A program made the translations under genes and the position numbers. A stretch of DNA of 64,000 nt from Corylus avellana (Eukaryota; Streptophyta; Magnoliopsida; Fagales; Betulaceae), in contig NC_081543.1 in the NCBI RefSeq assembly GCF_901000735.1, forward strand, positions 34,654,590 to 34,718,589, in the 5' to 3' direction. Position 1 is the first letter of the stretch. Every line of letters begins with the position of its first letter. Positions 37,713-50,840 of the stretch are shown piece after piece. Below the pieces are notes generated by a model. The model had not been told where the DNA came from. It worked only from the letters and a program-made list of their open reading frames with translations, and made no database searches.

Positions 37713-38124
37713 TGGAAGCACATTATGTTGGAATAGTGGCTTTATGCATTTGCCGATTCCATATGGTAAATTTTTTTTTTTTTTTTTTGTTAATTTTTTT
37801 TTTTATTCAATAATGGAACAAGGGTTACATGAGAGAAAACAAACAAATCAGAGTGAGTTCTCCAACAACAAAAACCAAACCAAAAATGTAAATGAAAACA
37901 AATAGTAGGCAGTAAAACCAAAAAGTATCTTGGCATTTTTAAGGGTCGCACTAAGCGGTTTACAAAGGCAAAATGGCTCGGTTAAAGACCCCATGCGGTA
38001 AATACAACCACCACTGTTAAGTAGTGGTTGCAGGGAAAATATTGCAACGAACCGAACAGAACCCGTCGACCAAGAACAAATGCCGGTTGCAGCTCATGCC
38101 CCCATCGAGTATTCTCCATTGGAA
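34482..38124 (+). repeat. Haplotype A version of the TIG upstream region
   Basis: It is collinear with 40159-43796 at very high identity, with small indels and single-base changes. It contains a small inverted-repeat MITE (35728-35811; arms ACAAGGCCATATGACATTGA and complement), a SINE, a retroposon-like repeat and microsatellites. At 37663-37710 haplotype A carries (AT)n where B (43365-43395) carries (CA)n. No protein gene is seen. It stops exactly at a Copia LTR. Confidence 0.9.
36943..37060 (-). mobile_element. tRNA-derived SINE (haplotype A copy)
   Basis: It is 118 bp and minus-oriented, with A-box-like TAGTTCAATTGGCAG, B-box-like AGTTCAAATCTC and an A-rich tail. It is flanked by AGTTTTGGCCTTC (36930-36942) and AGTTTTGACCTTC (37061-37073), a 13 bp target duplication with one difference. 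Confidence 0.85.
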
Positions 38125-38469
38125 TGATGGTATAAAGGATGATCACACTATTATTAGTGTGGTCATCACCACACCAGATCATGTAGATTTTACAGAAAAG
38201 TAAAATTACTTCCTGTGGAGGTAGCAGGTCAAGAGTAGTAACTCTTGACCAAGAGTAGTAACTCTTGACCAAGAGTTGTATTGGGACTCTATTTATAGAG
38301 TCCCATGAGAATGCAGAATAACAACTTCTATTTTTCACGTGAAATATTTCATTTGTTTTCTCCTGGTTTTCTGCATTCTAAATACTCTCATTCTCCACTG
38401 GATTTCCACCCTAATGGGAGAAATCTTTTCTGAAGAATTTACACAGATCCTACGTTAAAGAATCCAACA
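38125..38469 (+). mobile_element. Copia retrotransposon 5' LTR
   Basis: It is 345 bp, begins TGATGG and ends CCAACA. The 5 bp target duplication TGGAA (38120-38124) precedes it. It differs from the 3' LTR by one substitution and a 2 bp indel. It carries tandem 20 bp copies of the palindromic unit CAAGAGTAGTAACTCTTGAC at about 38230-38275 and a TATTTATAG box at about 38290 that could be the U3 promoter. A primer-binding site, TGGTATCAGAGC, follows at 38471-38482. Confidence 0.95.
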
Positions 38470-38470
38470 G

Positions 38471-38482
38471 TGGTATCAGAGC
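38471..38482 (+). other. Primer-binding site (initiator tRNA-Met)
   Basis: TGGTATCAGAGC, complementary to the 3' end of plant initiator methionine tRNA, one base after the 5' LTR. It is typical of Copia elements. Confidence 0.9.
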
Positions 38483-38490
38483 ACAGTAGT

Positions 38491-40058
38491 ATGGAAGAAC
38501 AAGAGAACATTGAAGAACCAGAAGAAACAATTGAAGATCCTCAACAACTTTTGTCTGACATTTATCAGACAATTCACAGACAAATCATCGGTTTAGCCTC
38601 TTCTGTGGCTTTCTACAATTTGCATCAATCATTGCAAAAGCCAGAGGAAAAACCACTTACAATCACAGTCGATGGATTACAATATACAGGTAATATTGGT
38701 GCTTTAAGGAGAACTTATTTTTTAGAACAAAAATATTGGAATAAATTTCTCAGTCTACCTTTACAAGATTCTGAGAAAATTTTTCCCCAAAATAATACTC
38801 CTGAAGTTTCTGATAATGCCTTTCCATCTGCGAATTTTCCTTCGGGACACTGTGAGAAAAAGGAAGAAAATTCATGTGTGTCTTCATCTGACGATTTCTT
38901 CACATATCCTGCTCCGTGGGAAGAAGAAGAAGAAACCGAAGAAGAGGATCCAGAAGAAGAAGACCCAGAAGAAATTCCAGAAATTAAAAACGCAAATCAC
39001 CAAGCAGAGGAAGAAAATTCTGAAGAAAATTCGCAAAAGGCAGGATATCTGGAGGTAGAAGACGACGAAAAGAAANNNNNNNNNNNNNNNNNNNNCCCTT
39101 ATAATCACAGTCGGTGGATTACATTATACAGGTAATATTGGTGCTTTAAGGAGAACGTATTTTTTAGAACAAAAATATTGGAAAAAATTTCTCAGTCTTC
39201 CTTTACATGATTCTGAGAAAAATTTTCCCAAAAAAATTACTCCTGAAGTTTCTGATAATGTCTCTCCATCTGGCGAATTTTGCTTCGGGAAACTGTGAGA
39301 AAAAAGAAGAAAACTCATGTGTGTCTTCATCTGACGATTTCTTCACATATCCTGCTTTGTGGGAAGAAGAAGAAACAGAAGAAGACCTAGAAGAAAATCC
39401 AAAAGCCAAAAACTCAAATCATCAAGCAAAGGAAGAAAATTTGAAAAAAGGAGGATATCTGGAGGAAGAAGACGACGGGTTGAGGAAAACTGTAAATTCC
39501 CCAACCTCAGACGACGCCGCTTCACAAACTGAGGAAGCCCCTGCATCAAACAACGTTGTCCAGCACTCTCAGGTAACCCCTTTCAATTTCTTTTCAAACG
39601 ACGCCGTTCTGGATAACCAGAACGACGCCGTTTCGCGTCTCCTCAAACAGGTGCGTTTCAGCACCTGTTATCAAGACGACCCCGTTCCAGAAAATAGGAA
39701 CGTCGCCGTTTCAGAACCGGATCTGGTCGACCGACCCGCTCCACGTCTTCTGGAGCACGCCTGAAAGACTGCACTCGACCCGTTCGCCAACGGTTTCGCT
39801 CCGGCCCAAAGTGGAAATACATGGCCCGAAAGTCCGTGTTGCAAGCCCAAGCCCAGATCAAGAAAAACCAGAAACCCGTGAACACTGATGCCCGACCCGT
39901 TGAATCTCGACCCGTTGCATCACAATCCGACCCACTAAAGCCTAACCCGCCTGTCCGCCCATATCCAAAATCTGACCCGGGATTTAACCCGCGTTTCAAC
40001 CCACGGTTCAGGCAATCCAGTTTCAGCAGACCTGGTTCATTAGACCTGGTTCAGGCAA
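38491..40058 (+). CDS. Unrecognised 5' open region of the Copia element, internally duplicated and broken by gaps
   Basis: An ATG nine bases after the PBS opens 195 codons (38491-39075) of a very acidic protein (runs of Glu, Ser-rich SSSDDFFTYP) before a 20-N gap. After the gap, 39109-39430 repeats 38661-38990 at about 90% identity. The second copy has an extra base that shifts its frame. A further frame (39207-39764) is rich in NDAV repeats (DNA AACGACGCCGTT reiterated). The stretch 39870-40020 encodes Pro/Arg text (RPVESRP, NPRFNPRF). I do not recognise a standard Copia gag (no CCHC knuckle seen), so this may be a leader ORF or a captured sequence. The repeat could also be two unmerged assembly pieces across the N run. 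Confidence 0.45.
39076..39095. other. Assembly gap (20 N)
   Basis: Run of N between two copies of the repeated Copia leader segment. Confidence 0.99.
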
Positions 40059-40158
40059 NNNNNNNNNNNNNNNNNNNNNNNNNNNNNNNNNNNNNNNNNN
40101 NNNNNNNNNNNNNNNNNNNNNNNNNNNNNNNNNNNNNNNNNNNNNNNNNNNNNNNNNN
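40059..40158. other. Assembly gap (100 N), left border of the haplotype B contig
   Basis: A round-number N run marks a scaffold join of unknown length. Copia interior lies to the left; the TIG-upstream region resumes to the right. Confidence 0.99.
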
Positions 40159-43112
40159 AATTTTCCTTTTAATATAGACAAATAAATTATTTGTAAGGAA
40201 TTTATTCTTTATTTTGTTTCGAAATTTTTAATTTTAAAAACTTTCACAGTTGAACACGCTCATTCGATAATACACATTTATTATGAAAATCTTCACGAAT
40301 TTCACATGCAAAGTGCCGTCGCATCATTATGTAAAATTATGTTGCATAACTTTTTTTTTCATGATCATTAATGGAGTAGTGTTTGCTAAATGTTGTTGTT
40401 GTTAATCTTTTTGTTTGAATAATAATAATAAGTGATTAAAATGATGTAAGTGTGAAATAGAATGTTGTTTTTTTGAGAGAAAAGTGAAAAAAAAATAATT
40501 AGTAATTTTTTTAAAAAAAGAAAAAAAAAAAGAAAAAAAAAAAGAAAAAGAAAAAAGGAAAGGGATATTTGGCAAACGGTGCCAAACTTTTCCACGCACA
40601 ATCACATCACCCTATGAAAAAATGTTGCACAAATAGTCCATTTGTATAGCTCGAGAGAAAAAGATTGCATTAATATTGGAGGATTGAGTAATTAAAAGCC
40701 GTTATAATAATAAAAGGCATTAATTAATTGCCACCTGCCCTTCAAGGCTTCAACCTAATATTTTCAAACCTGCATTAAGTACTAAGCACCTACAGCCTTG
40801 TGGTAGATAAATTTAGGTATCCCATTATTCCAAATGCTATGATGGATAATCGACTTAAAATAAAATAAATAAATAAAAGACAATCTGCTTTTAGGTGCTG
40901 TATGCATGCATCATTTGGATGTTGTAGCTTTAAGCTTTTGAAAATGACTTGTTCATCTAGGAATGACTAAGTGATTTCGCTTAAGTTTTTTGGATAATTG
41001 ATAATTTAATAATCACAAACTAAACGCTTCCACTTATTTGTGACACTACGTTATTAATAGATTGTGTATATAAATATAATGTTGTTTAGACCGTCACATC
41101 ATTTCAGTCGTATAGCAATTTATTAAATAATATTATTCTTAGTACTTAGTAGGGTAAATTATTAGGTGAAGCCTTTAGGACCCAAATGAAGGGACATAAA
41201 TTTCTTCCAAATTAAGTTTGAGAAAATATATAAATTTATTATCTATCTCTTAGTATGTAAGAAACATATGATTTTTTTTTAAAGAACTATTCAACAAACA
41301 TGTACTTTTTACGTGATCAGACACCCGACATATAGCATGTGCTCCTAACATGTTAATTAGAGAAATCATGTGTTAGTCGCAATTGGATAGGAATAATATC
41401 GGACATAAAAACTCTACAAGGCCATATGACATTGATTGGTTGCATATACACAACAGATCAATGTCATGTGGCCTTGTATAGTTTTTATGCTACATACCAA
41501 CATATCCTATCCATGTACCAAATCCTTATTATGCAGCTTCCAAATTGGCGTTATTGTTGTCAAAAAAATACCTAATTGGAGTAAAATGAACATATCTTTG
41601 ATTTAGACATCAAATGAAGATAAGCTTTGTAGAAAGCTAATTCAAAGGGATACAACTTTGTTGTCACAAACATTTTTCAATTTTAATGTTTACTAGGTTA
41701 AAATGTGACGTCAACAAAGTCAAGAATTGAAATTTGGAAGAGTACTTCGGTCGATAGCTCAATCGAAGTTCGGCCGATCGAACTAGTGCATGAAGACCGA
41801 AGCTCGCATTCAAATGAGTATAAGTCCTCTTCAAACGAGACAATTGCTAGTGGTTTAATTGTTAGTTAACTTTGCTTTAAAATTTTTGTTTTTTCCCCAC
41901 CTATGTAAGCCTAATAATCTATGACTTTCATAAGATCCAAATACTATTTTTCATTGTTCTTGGAGAGGTTCGTGAACAATTTTTGAGCCTAAATATGTTT
42001 GGTTTCTCTCTTTGTCTTTCATCAAAATAAATAAAAAAATAAAAAAAACCAGTCACTAGAGTTTTGAGTTGTAGCGGATCATGTTTATTCATGAAGATAA
42101 TCCTAGTAGAAAAAGGCTAGAAGTTATGGAGCTTTTGCAATGGAAGGTGAATAAGTCGTTTGTTGAGGTTACAAATTGAGTCTTTGAAGTTACAAAGATT
42201 TTGCAAGTAAAATCAATTTGTAACACAAGACTTCTATAATAGATGCCTTTTGAGATTGATCAAGCTTCTGAGTGGTTTTTTATTTTGAAATTAAAGGTTC
42301 TTCCAAAATGTTTTCATTTCATTAACAAAATCTCAGTGAATTTTCTGTTTTAATTTTGGTATTGATGTATGTGGCATGTGGTATTTGGATTGAAAATTAA
42401 TACTCTTAATGATTTGAATAGTACAATAAAATTAATATTTATTTTTTAAAAAATTAAACTTGGGGTGTAAATCATATTTTTCAGTCTGCACTTGCAAACT
42501 GGCATGGTTAAGGCAAAGGCTTACCCAATAGCTATGGCATTAAATATTGCAAGACTTGATTATAGTTGATGACCAAAAAAACCAACCAACTAAATGACCG
42601 TGACTGGTTTAAGTTTTGGCCTTCTTTTTATTTTTTATTTTTTACATGACCACACGAGGGAAGGGGGATGTGAGATTTGAACTAGTAACTTCCGCTTCAT
42701 AAGACGTGGTTTACTGCCAATTGAACTACTCATTGAGGACAGTTTTAACCTTCCTTATAAAGCAAGAAACTTATGAGATGACACAATCAGCATTTATTGA
42801 ATTGAATGCCTTTGAGAGTTGCAATTGCAACCTAAGACCACCATACTCTCAAGTTGTTGGGAAATTTTGTGTCCAATGCCATCCTGGAGACGTCTCACTG
42901 CATTGATTGGGATGTCATGGCTATTGCCTATTGGGGATGGCTTTTGAAAGACATATTCATCTAGAACAAAAAATTATTGACCTAAGGGGACAATTATTTT
43001 CAACAACGTATATTAGTAGGTTGTATTCCTCCTCCTCTTGGCCAAAGGCTAGTGAGATGGGTCTAACATAGGACTTTTTAGGTTGGCCGATCATTAACTG
43101 TCATGCACTGCT

Positions 43113-43154
<42 letters not shown>

Positions 43155-43357
43155 CATTAAAACAAATATGTTAAAAAAAAAAAAAAAAAAAGGTCTAAAA
43201 ATAGGCCAAAAACATCAAAATATGTTCAAAAGGCCCATACTTGATACTGGCTGATAACAGTTGCTTAGAGCATATATAACTGCACCGCCCTAACTGACAG
43301 TTAGGAGGCAAAAACAGCCCATCTAGGGCGGTGTACACCCCTAGTCTAACATATTTA

Positions 43358-43390
<33 letters not shown>

Positions 43391-43796
43391 TATATTCTGA
43401 AGTACATTATGTTGGAAGAGTGGCTTTATGCATTTGCCAATTCCATCTGGTAATTTTTAATTTTTTAATTTTTTATTCAATAATGAGACAAGGGTTACAT
43501 GAGAGAAAACAAACAAATCGGGGTGAGCTCTCCAACGACAAAAACTAAACGAAAAATGTAAATGAAAACAAATAGTAAGTAATAAAACCAAAAAGTATCT
43601 AAGCCTTTTTAAGGGCCGCACTAGGCGGTTCACAAAGGCAAAATGACTCGGTTAGAAGGCCCATGCGGTAAATACAATTTCCACTGTTAAGTATTGGTTG
43701 CAGGGAAAATATTGCAACGAACCGAACAGAATCCGTCGACCAAAGAACAAATGCCGGTTGCAGCTCATGCTCCCCATCGAGTATTCTTCATTGGAA
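40159..43796 (+). repeat. Haplotype B version of the TIG upstream region (empty Copia site)
   Basis: It is collinear with 34482-38124. At 43792-43796 a single TGGAA marks the uninterrupted site where haplotype A carries the Copia element. It contains the same small MITE, retroposon-like repeat and SINE. Confidence 0.9.
42625..42740 (-). mobile_element. tRNA-derived SINE (haplotype B copy)
   Basis: It is allelic to 36943-37060 with a shorter T/A tail. Target duplications lie at 42612-42624 and 42741-42753. Confidence 0.85.
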
Positions 43797-44030
43797 ATCT
43801 TTATTCTTCTAAGTGGTGATAGTCTAATACGTCGGAAATTTTAACTGTTTCGTCACTGAAGAAACTTTCTTCTGTCGGAAGTCGCCCTTACAGATCCTTC
43901 ATAAAAACATCCATGAAAACAACGACTGTCGTTTAGTGTTCCAATAGAAATGCTCTCACACGCACAAATATCCTACAAAGCGCTCTCTGTCTCTCTGTGT
44001 TTTATCTTTTAGCTCTTGCAAAGACCAACA

Positions 44031-44255
44031 ATGGAGCTCTGCATCAGTAGCTCTACGAAGCTCCTCAACAAGAACCCATGTCGACCACCTCACGCCCTTA
44101 TCTGTTCAACCTCTGCTTTTTCTCTCAGAAACCCAATTCTCCTATTCAATCACAGACCAATCGGTTCTCTCAAGCTTCTATCTCCTTCCCGCCTAATCCA
44201 CCATCTTCAACCACTTCCATTTCCTCGAAACCCGTGTCAATTTGTTGCTTCAGCG

Positions 44256-44287
<32 letters not shown>

Positions 44288-47200
44288 TTCTTCGGTCGCT
44301 CTTGGCAATGAAAAAGATCGGCTTCCGGCGGATATCGAGGTCAAGGAGACCGAAGAACCCAATAGCAGAGTGAGTCTTTCGCTACTTAATTGTCTAAGAT
44401 ATTTTTATTTTTATTATTTCTTTATATTAATATCATTGCTTTGAGTTTTACTTGGTTAATTCAATTGGGTTTCTTCATCAGCTAAAAAGCTTATCTCCTC
44501 TCTCTGGTTTGTGGCTGAATTTGAATGGGCCTTTTTCTAGCACTTTCGAGTAGATTATTGGTTACTTAATCCAACTGGGTCTTCAAGATGTTAATGGATG
44601 TTTCTTTTTCTTTTAAAGAAAAATATAACTTTCAAGTACTTCAAAAGTACGGCATTTATGTTTTTGCGTTAATGTGACACGAATTTTGGTTATTGTTATT
44701 TTATAGAGAATGGGTATGAATGAAATCTCTATTCCTATATTCTCTTCGTGCAGGTTAGATTGAGTGTACAAGTTCCACCAGCTGTATGCGAGGATTGCTA
44801 CGAGAGAGTCATGAATGAGTTCATGAAGCAAGCGAAGGTGCTTGTGGGAGGAAAGATGTTTTAGCCTGTGCAAAAAGGAAATTTATTTTATGTTTTATTA
44901 TTGGTTTTTCATGTACTTAGGTCCCTGGATTTCGCCCCGGAAAGAAAGTTCCCGAAAGTATTCTTTTGAGTTATGTTGGGAAGAAAAATGTCCAAAAGGC
45001 AACCGTTGAATCTATTCTAAAGAGGACCCTTCCACATGCCATGTCCTCGGTACGTTGAAAGTAACATTCAGTTACTCTCATTTTTTTTTTATCTGTTTAT
45101 GTTTTGAAACATTATTAGATTGCTATTTTACATATAGCCGGATTCACTTCATTTCATTATATTTACATCCATATATATGCTTGAATTAAGTGTGGTATTT
45201 GGGAGTTCTGATTTATTGTTTCAAGATCTGTGTAATAGCATTTAAAGGGTCCATGCTGCCATATTTAAATTAAATAAGTTAGATGGTTAATGATCTCTAA
45301 CTTATTTGCAACAGTTCAAAAGTTCGTTTTCTGTAAAATATATGCAGTACATTGTTTGATTATACTTTCCCCGAACCTCAAAGAAAACCAATTGTTGCTC
45401 ACCAAAGCCTATTGAAGTTGCATCAGCTGTCAAAAGCAGAAATCTTTTTTGGCTGTGAATTGCCTTTCAGTGAGGATTTGAACTGATATATAGCTCAGTT
45501 CTTCTGGAAGAAAGAACTTTGCACCATTTATTTCAAAATGAGTGTTGATTTTGTAGATTATTTAGGCCAAAGACCCTATCTTGATGCGTATCGATTGTTT
45601 TCTTGACACACATTTATTCTATAGGTAACAGGAACGGCTTTGAGAGATTCAGTCCGCATTGTAACCAAATTTTCTGAGATGGAGCAGACCTATTCTTCTC
45701 TGAACTCTCTCAGGTTTGTCATGTATACATCTTATAAGCTACAGTTCACTTGCATGATCTTATTTTCTTTATTCGTTGTATACTAGAAGGAAGGAGAGGC
45801 ATTTATTTTATATATGCGTGTTTGTTATATATGTGTGTTTGTGAATCATGCTTATTTATTGACTTGTGTTCCAGATATGATGTCATTGTTGATGTGGTAC
45901 CTCAAGTAAAATGGATTCCAGAGAATGGATACAAGAACATGAACATTGTTGTTGAAATAGATAGTGACATAGATGCTCAGAGAGCTACCGAACAAGAACT
46001 GAGACGTCGTCACAAGTCCCTTGGTTCGATGAGAATTGTAACTGATAGAGGATTGCAGGTAAGTCAAGTTACTTTAGTCTGATAATCATATTACTGGTTG
46101 CTTTTCCCTTTTCACTTCATTTTTTATCGTTTTTTAATAAAATAAATATTTTAAATTCAAACCTTCATAGTTTATTTAGTTTAAAGGAAGATGAGCTCTT
46201 CTAGACCCTGTCATAAAGTGCATGGAAAAAGTTTGGCCAGCATAAACTGTTCAACTTTCTTTTGCAGTAGTCATGCCGTAATCAACAGATTACCGCACTT
46301 GATGCCATACAAAGAATTCATTGATCAATTCTTATATTCTTTGACCATAATTTCCTCTTCTTTTTTTCTCCTGATTTTTGTTTGTTTTATTTTCATATGA
46401 TTTTGGCAAATCATAAAAACTTGAATCTTCCACAGATAGGTGATGTTGCTGTCCTTGACATATCAGCAACAACAATTAATCAAGATGAGGTTCAAAAGAT
46501 TCCATCTGCAGAGAGTAAAGGTCTGCCGGTATGCACTGAAGATTATACACATTCTGTCAATTTTTTCATGCGTAATGTAAACATTTCCTTGCTCTACTGT
46601 ACATTCTGCCTGCAGGTTTTCATTTTGATACAGAAGATGGAGGTAAAGTACTTCCTGGTTTTCTTGATTCCATTATAGGAATTCAACGAGGTGAAACGAA
46701 GACCTTTCCTCTTGTATTTCCTGAATCATGGAAACAAGAAAATCTCCGTGGTGTTCTTGCTCAATTTACTGTGAGTGCCTTCATTTCAAAAAGGTCTGAT
46801 TATAATATAAAGACTACACATACATGAAACGTCATTACACTCTTAAGTTGTTTTCTATGATAATCCATCTATGCCCATAGTACTGAGCTTTGCAAAATGT
46901 TTATACTAATTCCATACTCTTTTCTAGGTTGAATGCAAAGAACTATTTTACAGAGACTTGCTTGAGTTGGATGACTCTCTTGCTGACAGGCTTCTTCATG
47001 GATGCACCACTCTGAAGCAGGTAACTGCCGTGAATTCACACATACTTGAAAACTAAGCATCCTATCCAATCAACTCTGAAATGAATTTTTTTGTGCTTTT
47101 CAAACATGCAGGTTAAGGAATCATTATTACAGAGATTTCTAGAAATGGAGCAAACGGCTAGAGAACAAGCAACAGATAACGCAATTCTAGACCAACTTCA

Positions 47201-48781
47201 AAAGGTGTATTATTCTTCAGAAATAACATCATCAAAATTGAATTCGTTTCTTGTGGTTTAATTCATGCCTGTGTTGCATGAACTTATGATGGAAAACTCT
47301 TTTTCTTTTTTTCTTTTTTTAATATTTACGTATTAACAAAAAGGGGAAGAAAAAAAAAACCTTATCAGATAAGGTTTCTTGATTATCCGTGTGGGCACAT
47401 AAACATTATCCAAATGCATATTAAAACACTTGCATTCGCATGAATGTAAGTGACATGACCCACTTTTCTAGTGGATCCACACAGTCCATGCATGAGCCTT
47501 GACATGATTTAGAAATCATGAATATCACGGAGAAAGATTATGTACTATTGAACTTTCTTTTGGTATTATGATCCTCTCTCTTGACGGGATCTATATTTCT
47601 GATGGATCATGTAGCCAGCCTCTAGCTAATGACTTGAATTGATGTTGATCAAATCTATCATTTAGTTCATCCTGTCAGAGGAAATATGAAATATCAATCA
47701 CGAGCATTATAGTGAAAAAACTATGATCCCCACTTGAAAACAGTCCTCCCTTTCCTAATAATTTTGAATTTTCATAATATATATTGTACATGTGTATTGT
47801 GATTTTCAGATGGTAGAGGTTGATGTTCCTCAATCTTTGTTTGAGGAACAAGGTAGACAGCTTTATGGAGCCAAACTTCTAGAGATACAGGTTAGTACTT
47901 GGAAAATATGTATTATTTCAGGGTACCCAATTCAGTGTCACAGGGTTTCAAAATTCCACCAATATGCATGTTTTGGTTTCAACCGTCTCTCATTTCCTTA
48001 GTTGATGTGTATCTCAGTTCTCATTCTAGTGTTATGGTGGCACAGGCGAATGTGAAACTAAATGAACAACAGTTGGCTTCTCTATCAAGCCCAAAGGCAG
48101 TAAACGAGTTTCTCGAACTCCAGAAGGACAACATATTGAATGTAATAAAACAGAATTTGGCAGTTGGAGATATATATAAACGTGAAAATTTGCAGGTAAA
48201 TAACTACATTTAGAGATAATTCAATAAATATCATTTGCTGGTTAAAAATGAAAAAGAAGAAGCATCACTTGCTTTTCTGAAACTAAATTTGAAAACATGT
48301 TGCAGTTTTCCACGGATGAGCTAGTGAAAGAGGTTGAGAATTCCATTACTGAATTTAAACGACAAAGACAAGAATATGATGAGGAGAGGATTAGGGGACA
48401 GGTATGTGTACACTGTCCTTAATGTCACTGCTTTCCTTTTGGCTAAACCTTCATATAAGCCAATTGTGTTATCTTTTAAGTCATTCAGAAGGGCTTGTCT
48501 GGGGATTCCAGGACAGGTTGAGGGGCATCATAGAACATTTTTGTTGAACAACAAGATACATGAAGCACTTCTAGTCTCATCTTATTGATAAACTATACAT
48601 AATAACCTTTAGTCCGAAATTACTCGTTCCCGTCGTGTCTCTCTTGGTCAGATAACGTAAGGGCTGTTGACAATGAACTAATTTATGCTCTGAAATTGTG
48701 TAGGTACAAGAGATACTGGAGGGAGCAAAGGTGCTTGAATGGTTGAGAGAACATGCAGAGATTCAGTACATAACCGGATGA
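44031..48781 (+). CDS. TIG1: Plastid trigger factor-like chaperone, haplotype B allele (551 aa, complete)
   Basis: Thirteen exons: 44031-44369, 44754-44837, 44921-45049, 45625-45713, 45875-46058, 46436-46520, 46616-46770, 46928-47020, 47112-47204, 47810-47890, 48046-48195, 48306-48401 and 48704-48781. They splice in frame with GT-AG borders to TGA. Residues 1-about 75 are Ser/Pro/Arg-rich and end in a long Ser run, a plausible chloroplast transit peptide. Next comes the ribosome-binding N-domain with the signature GFRPGKK (about 144-150; bacterial consensus GFRxGKxP). The FKBP-like PPIase domain follows (GDVAVLDISAT, then VLPGFLDSIIGIQRGETKTF, about 290-360). The helical C-terminal domain runs from about 375 (DDSLADRL...) to the end. 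Trigger factors bind nascent chains at the ribosome exit; this one would serve plastid ribosomes. An AATAAA at 48978-48983 may be the poly(A) signal. Confidence 0.95.
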
Positions 48782-49641
48782 GAGAGAGAGAGAGAGAGAG
48801 AGAGCAGAACAGATGCTTTAAAGAAGCACCGCCGGTAGTCAAATTTTTGTCTCTCCGTTTATGACATTCTTCATAGAAAAGATGTTTTTTTAACAGATTT
48901 TTGTAAGAAAAAAAAAATGTTAAATACAATTCAAGATTGCTAGAGAGGGTATGCTGTCGGTGTTTTTTTTTTTTTTCAATAAACACAAATATAACCCAAC
49001 GATTTTAAGTTCTGGACGCCCGAGTACACAAGTTGGATTGATGAAGACAAAGGTGGTCGGTCATTGGAAGAGCGAGTAAGATGAACAATTCATTTGCGAA
49101 TTAACCTTGAATGCTCTATCGTGTGACCATATGGTGCATTGGTTCTTGATTAAATCGGCTTGAGTTTAAGATTGAGTTATTAGCCTTTCAAGAAATTTTA
49201 AATGTTAATCATTTCATATTTTCGGGTGCAAAGCAAGCAGCATAAAAAGATTTCAAAAAATACACTTTCAGGTCGAGTAAAAAACCAAAAAAATCGGTGG
49301 TTTTTCCAACACAGTTTTTAACTAAAAACATTTTATATAAAAATATATTTTACATTGAACCAAGCGGAACCTTGATGTAATTTCCATTTTCAGTGATAAC
49401 AGCCGCCCAATTTTACGGGGGCTTAAGGCTTTTAAAATTGTCAATCGAATTTCTTGTACATGATGTTAGGAAAAAAAAAAAAAACACAAAAAAACTTGTG
49501 ATAGAATATAATTAAACGAGCTCGCAATTTTATACTCTGCAATCAAAACAAATCTGGCAGGCAATATTTAAAAAGAACTAGACATCTAAAACTTCCCAGA
49601 CTACAAAAAGTGACTTCCTCCTCGGTATAAATTATGGCTCA

Positions 49642-49798
49642 CTAGTCACTAGCAGGAAGTTCGTCAGCACTCTCGTCCTCAGATGCTGAAAGCAGCACAG
49701 GTGAATCACTCTCGGCAGCTGGGAGCTGCTCGGATGTCTCACCCTCAGCAGCCGGAAGCTGCGCATCTGTATCACCCTCTAACTCATTCTCACTAAAG
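49642..49798 (-). CDS. NUG2: NUG2 last-exon fragment, haplotype B (cut by a gap)
   Basis: The final 157 nt of the last NUG2 exon, including the stop (complement of 49642-49644), matches 57057-57213. It ends at the N gap, so only the acidic LPAAE-repeat tail is present. It is an allelic piece, not a separate gene. Confidence 0.9.
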
Positions 49799-49898
49799 NN
49801 NNNNNNNNNNNNNNNNNNNNNNNNNNNNNNNNNNNNNNNNNNNNNNNNNNNNNNNNNNNNNNNNNNNNNNNNNNNNNNNNNNNNNNNNNNNNNNNNNN
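49799..49898. other. Assembly gap (100 N), right border of the haplotype B contig
   Basis: A round-number N run. NUG2 exon lies to the left; Copia coding sequence resumes to the right. Confidence 0.99.
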
Positions 49899-50519
49899 AG
49901 ACCTGATATTTGTCATGCTGTAGGATTGGTTAGTAGATATCAATCCAATCCTGGAAAAGAGCATTGGCAAGTAGTTAAAAGAATATTTAGGTATCTGCAA
50001 GGAACTAAAAACATGGGTTTATGTTTTGGATTAGAAGATCTTAACATTGCAGGATACACTGACGCAGATTTTGCAGGAGATGTAGATGACAGAAAATCTA
50101 CGAGCGGTTATATATTCTTATTCGGTGGAACAGCTGTTTCTTGGTTAAGTAAGAAACAAAATTGTGTTGCAAAATCCACAATGGAAGCTGAGTATATATC
50201 ATGCAGCACAGCGGTAAGCAATGCTGTTTGGATAAAACGCTTCATTAAAAGTTTACATCTTGGAATGCAAGATGGGCCTGTCAATGTATTTTGCGATAAT
50301 AAGTCTGCCATCTCTTTAATAAAAAGTGGAACTCAAAGTTCCAAAGGCAAACACATTGACATAAGTTATCACTATATTCAAGATATAGTGGAAAGAGGTG
50401 AAGTAAAAGTAGAATTTATTCCCTCATCAGAGATGGTAGCTGATCCCATGACCAAAGGGTTAACTCTAGATAAATTTAGAGAGCATGTAGCAAAAATGGG
50501 ATTAAGGAAAATTTTATGA
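49899..50519 (+). CDS. Copia polyprotein C-terminus: end of reverse transcriptase and RNase H
   Basis: An open frame runs from the gap to TGA at 50517-50519. It has RPDICHAVGLVSRY and HWQVVKRIFRYLQGT (end of Copia RT). The Ty1/Copia RNase H follows, with catalytic Asp in YTDADFAGD, Glu in STMEAEYIS and Asp in FCDNKSAI, then the terminal HIDISYHYI...DPMTKGL block. All expected acidic residues are present and the frame is intact, in line with a recent insertion. The gag, protease and integrase parts lie in the missing interior. Confidence 0.93.
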   Translation, partial: RPDICHAVGLVSRYQSNPGKEHWQVVKRIFRYLQGTKNMGLCFGLEDLNIAGYTDADFAGDVDDRKSTSGYIFLFGGTAVSWLSKKQNCVAKSTMEAEYISCSTAVSNAVWIKRFIKSLHLGMQDGPVNVFCDNKSAISLIKSGTQSSKGKHIDISYHYIQDIVERGEVKVEFIPSSEMVADPMTKGLTLDKFREHVAKMGLRKIL

Positions 50520-50840
50520 AAAAGCTACATGGTAAAAATAGCATGATCAGAAGAATTCAGGGACGCCTGAATGAATGATGATATGTATTTTTTATTTATC
50601 TCAAATAGGGTAACCTTGGAGATAAGAAATTGAATAGAAATTTTTTCAATTCAAATTACATATGGTTATTATGTAATAGATCATTAATTATAGTATTGAG
50701 TATGAACTGTATTCTTAAACTATGGATAATTAATCTATTTGCCTAGAATATACGGCAGATAAGGAGTTGACATGTTTTTGTGATACTAAAAATAAACATG
50801 TACAACTAAGGTTTCATTACTAATTATAATAGTATGATCA

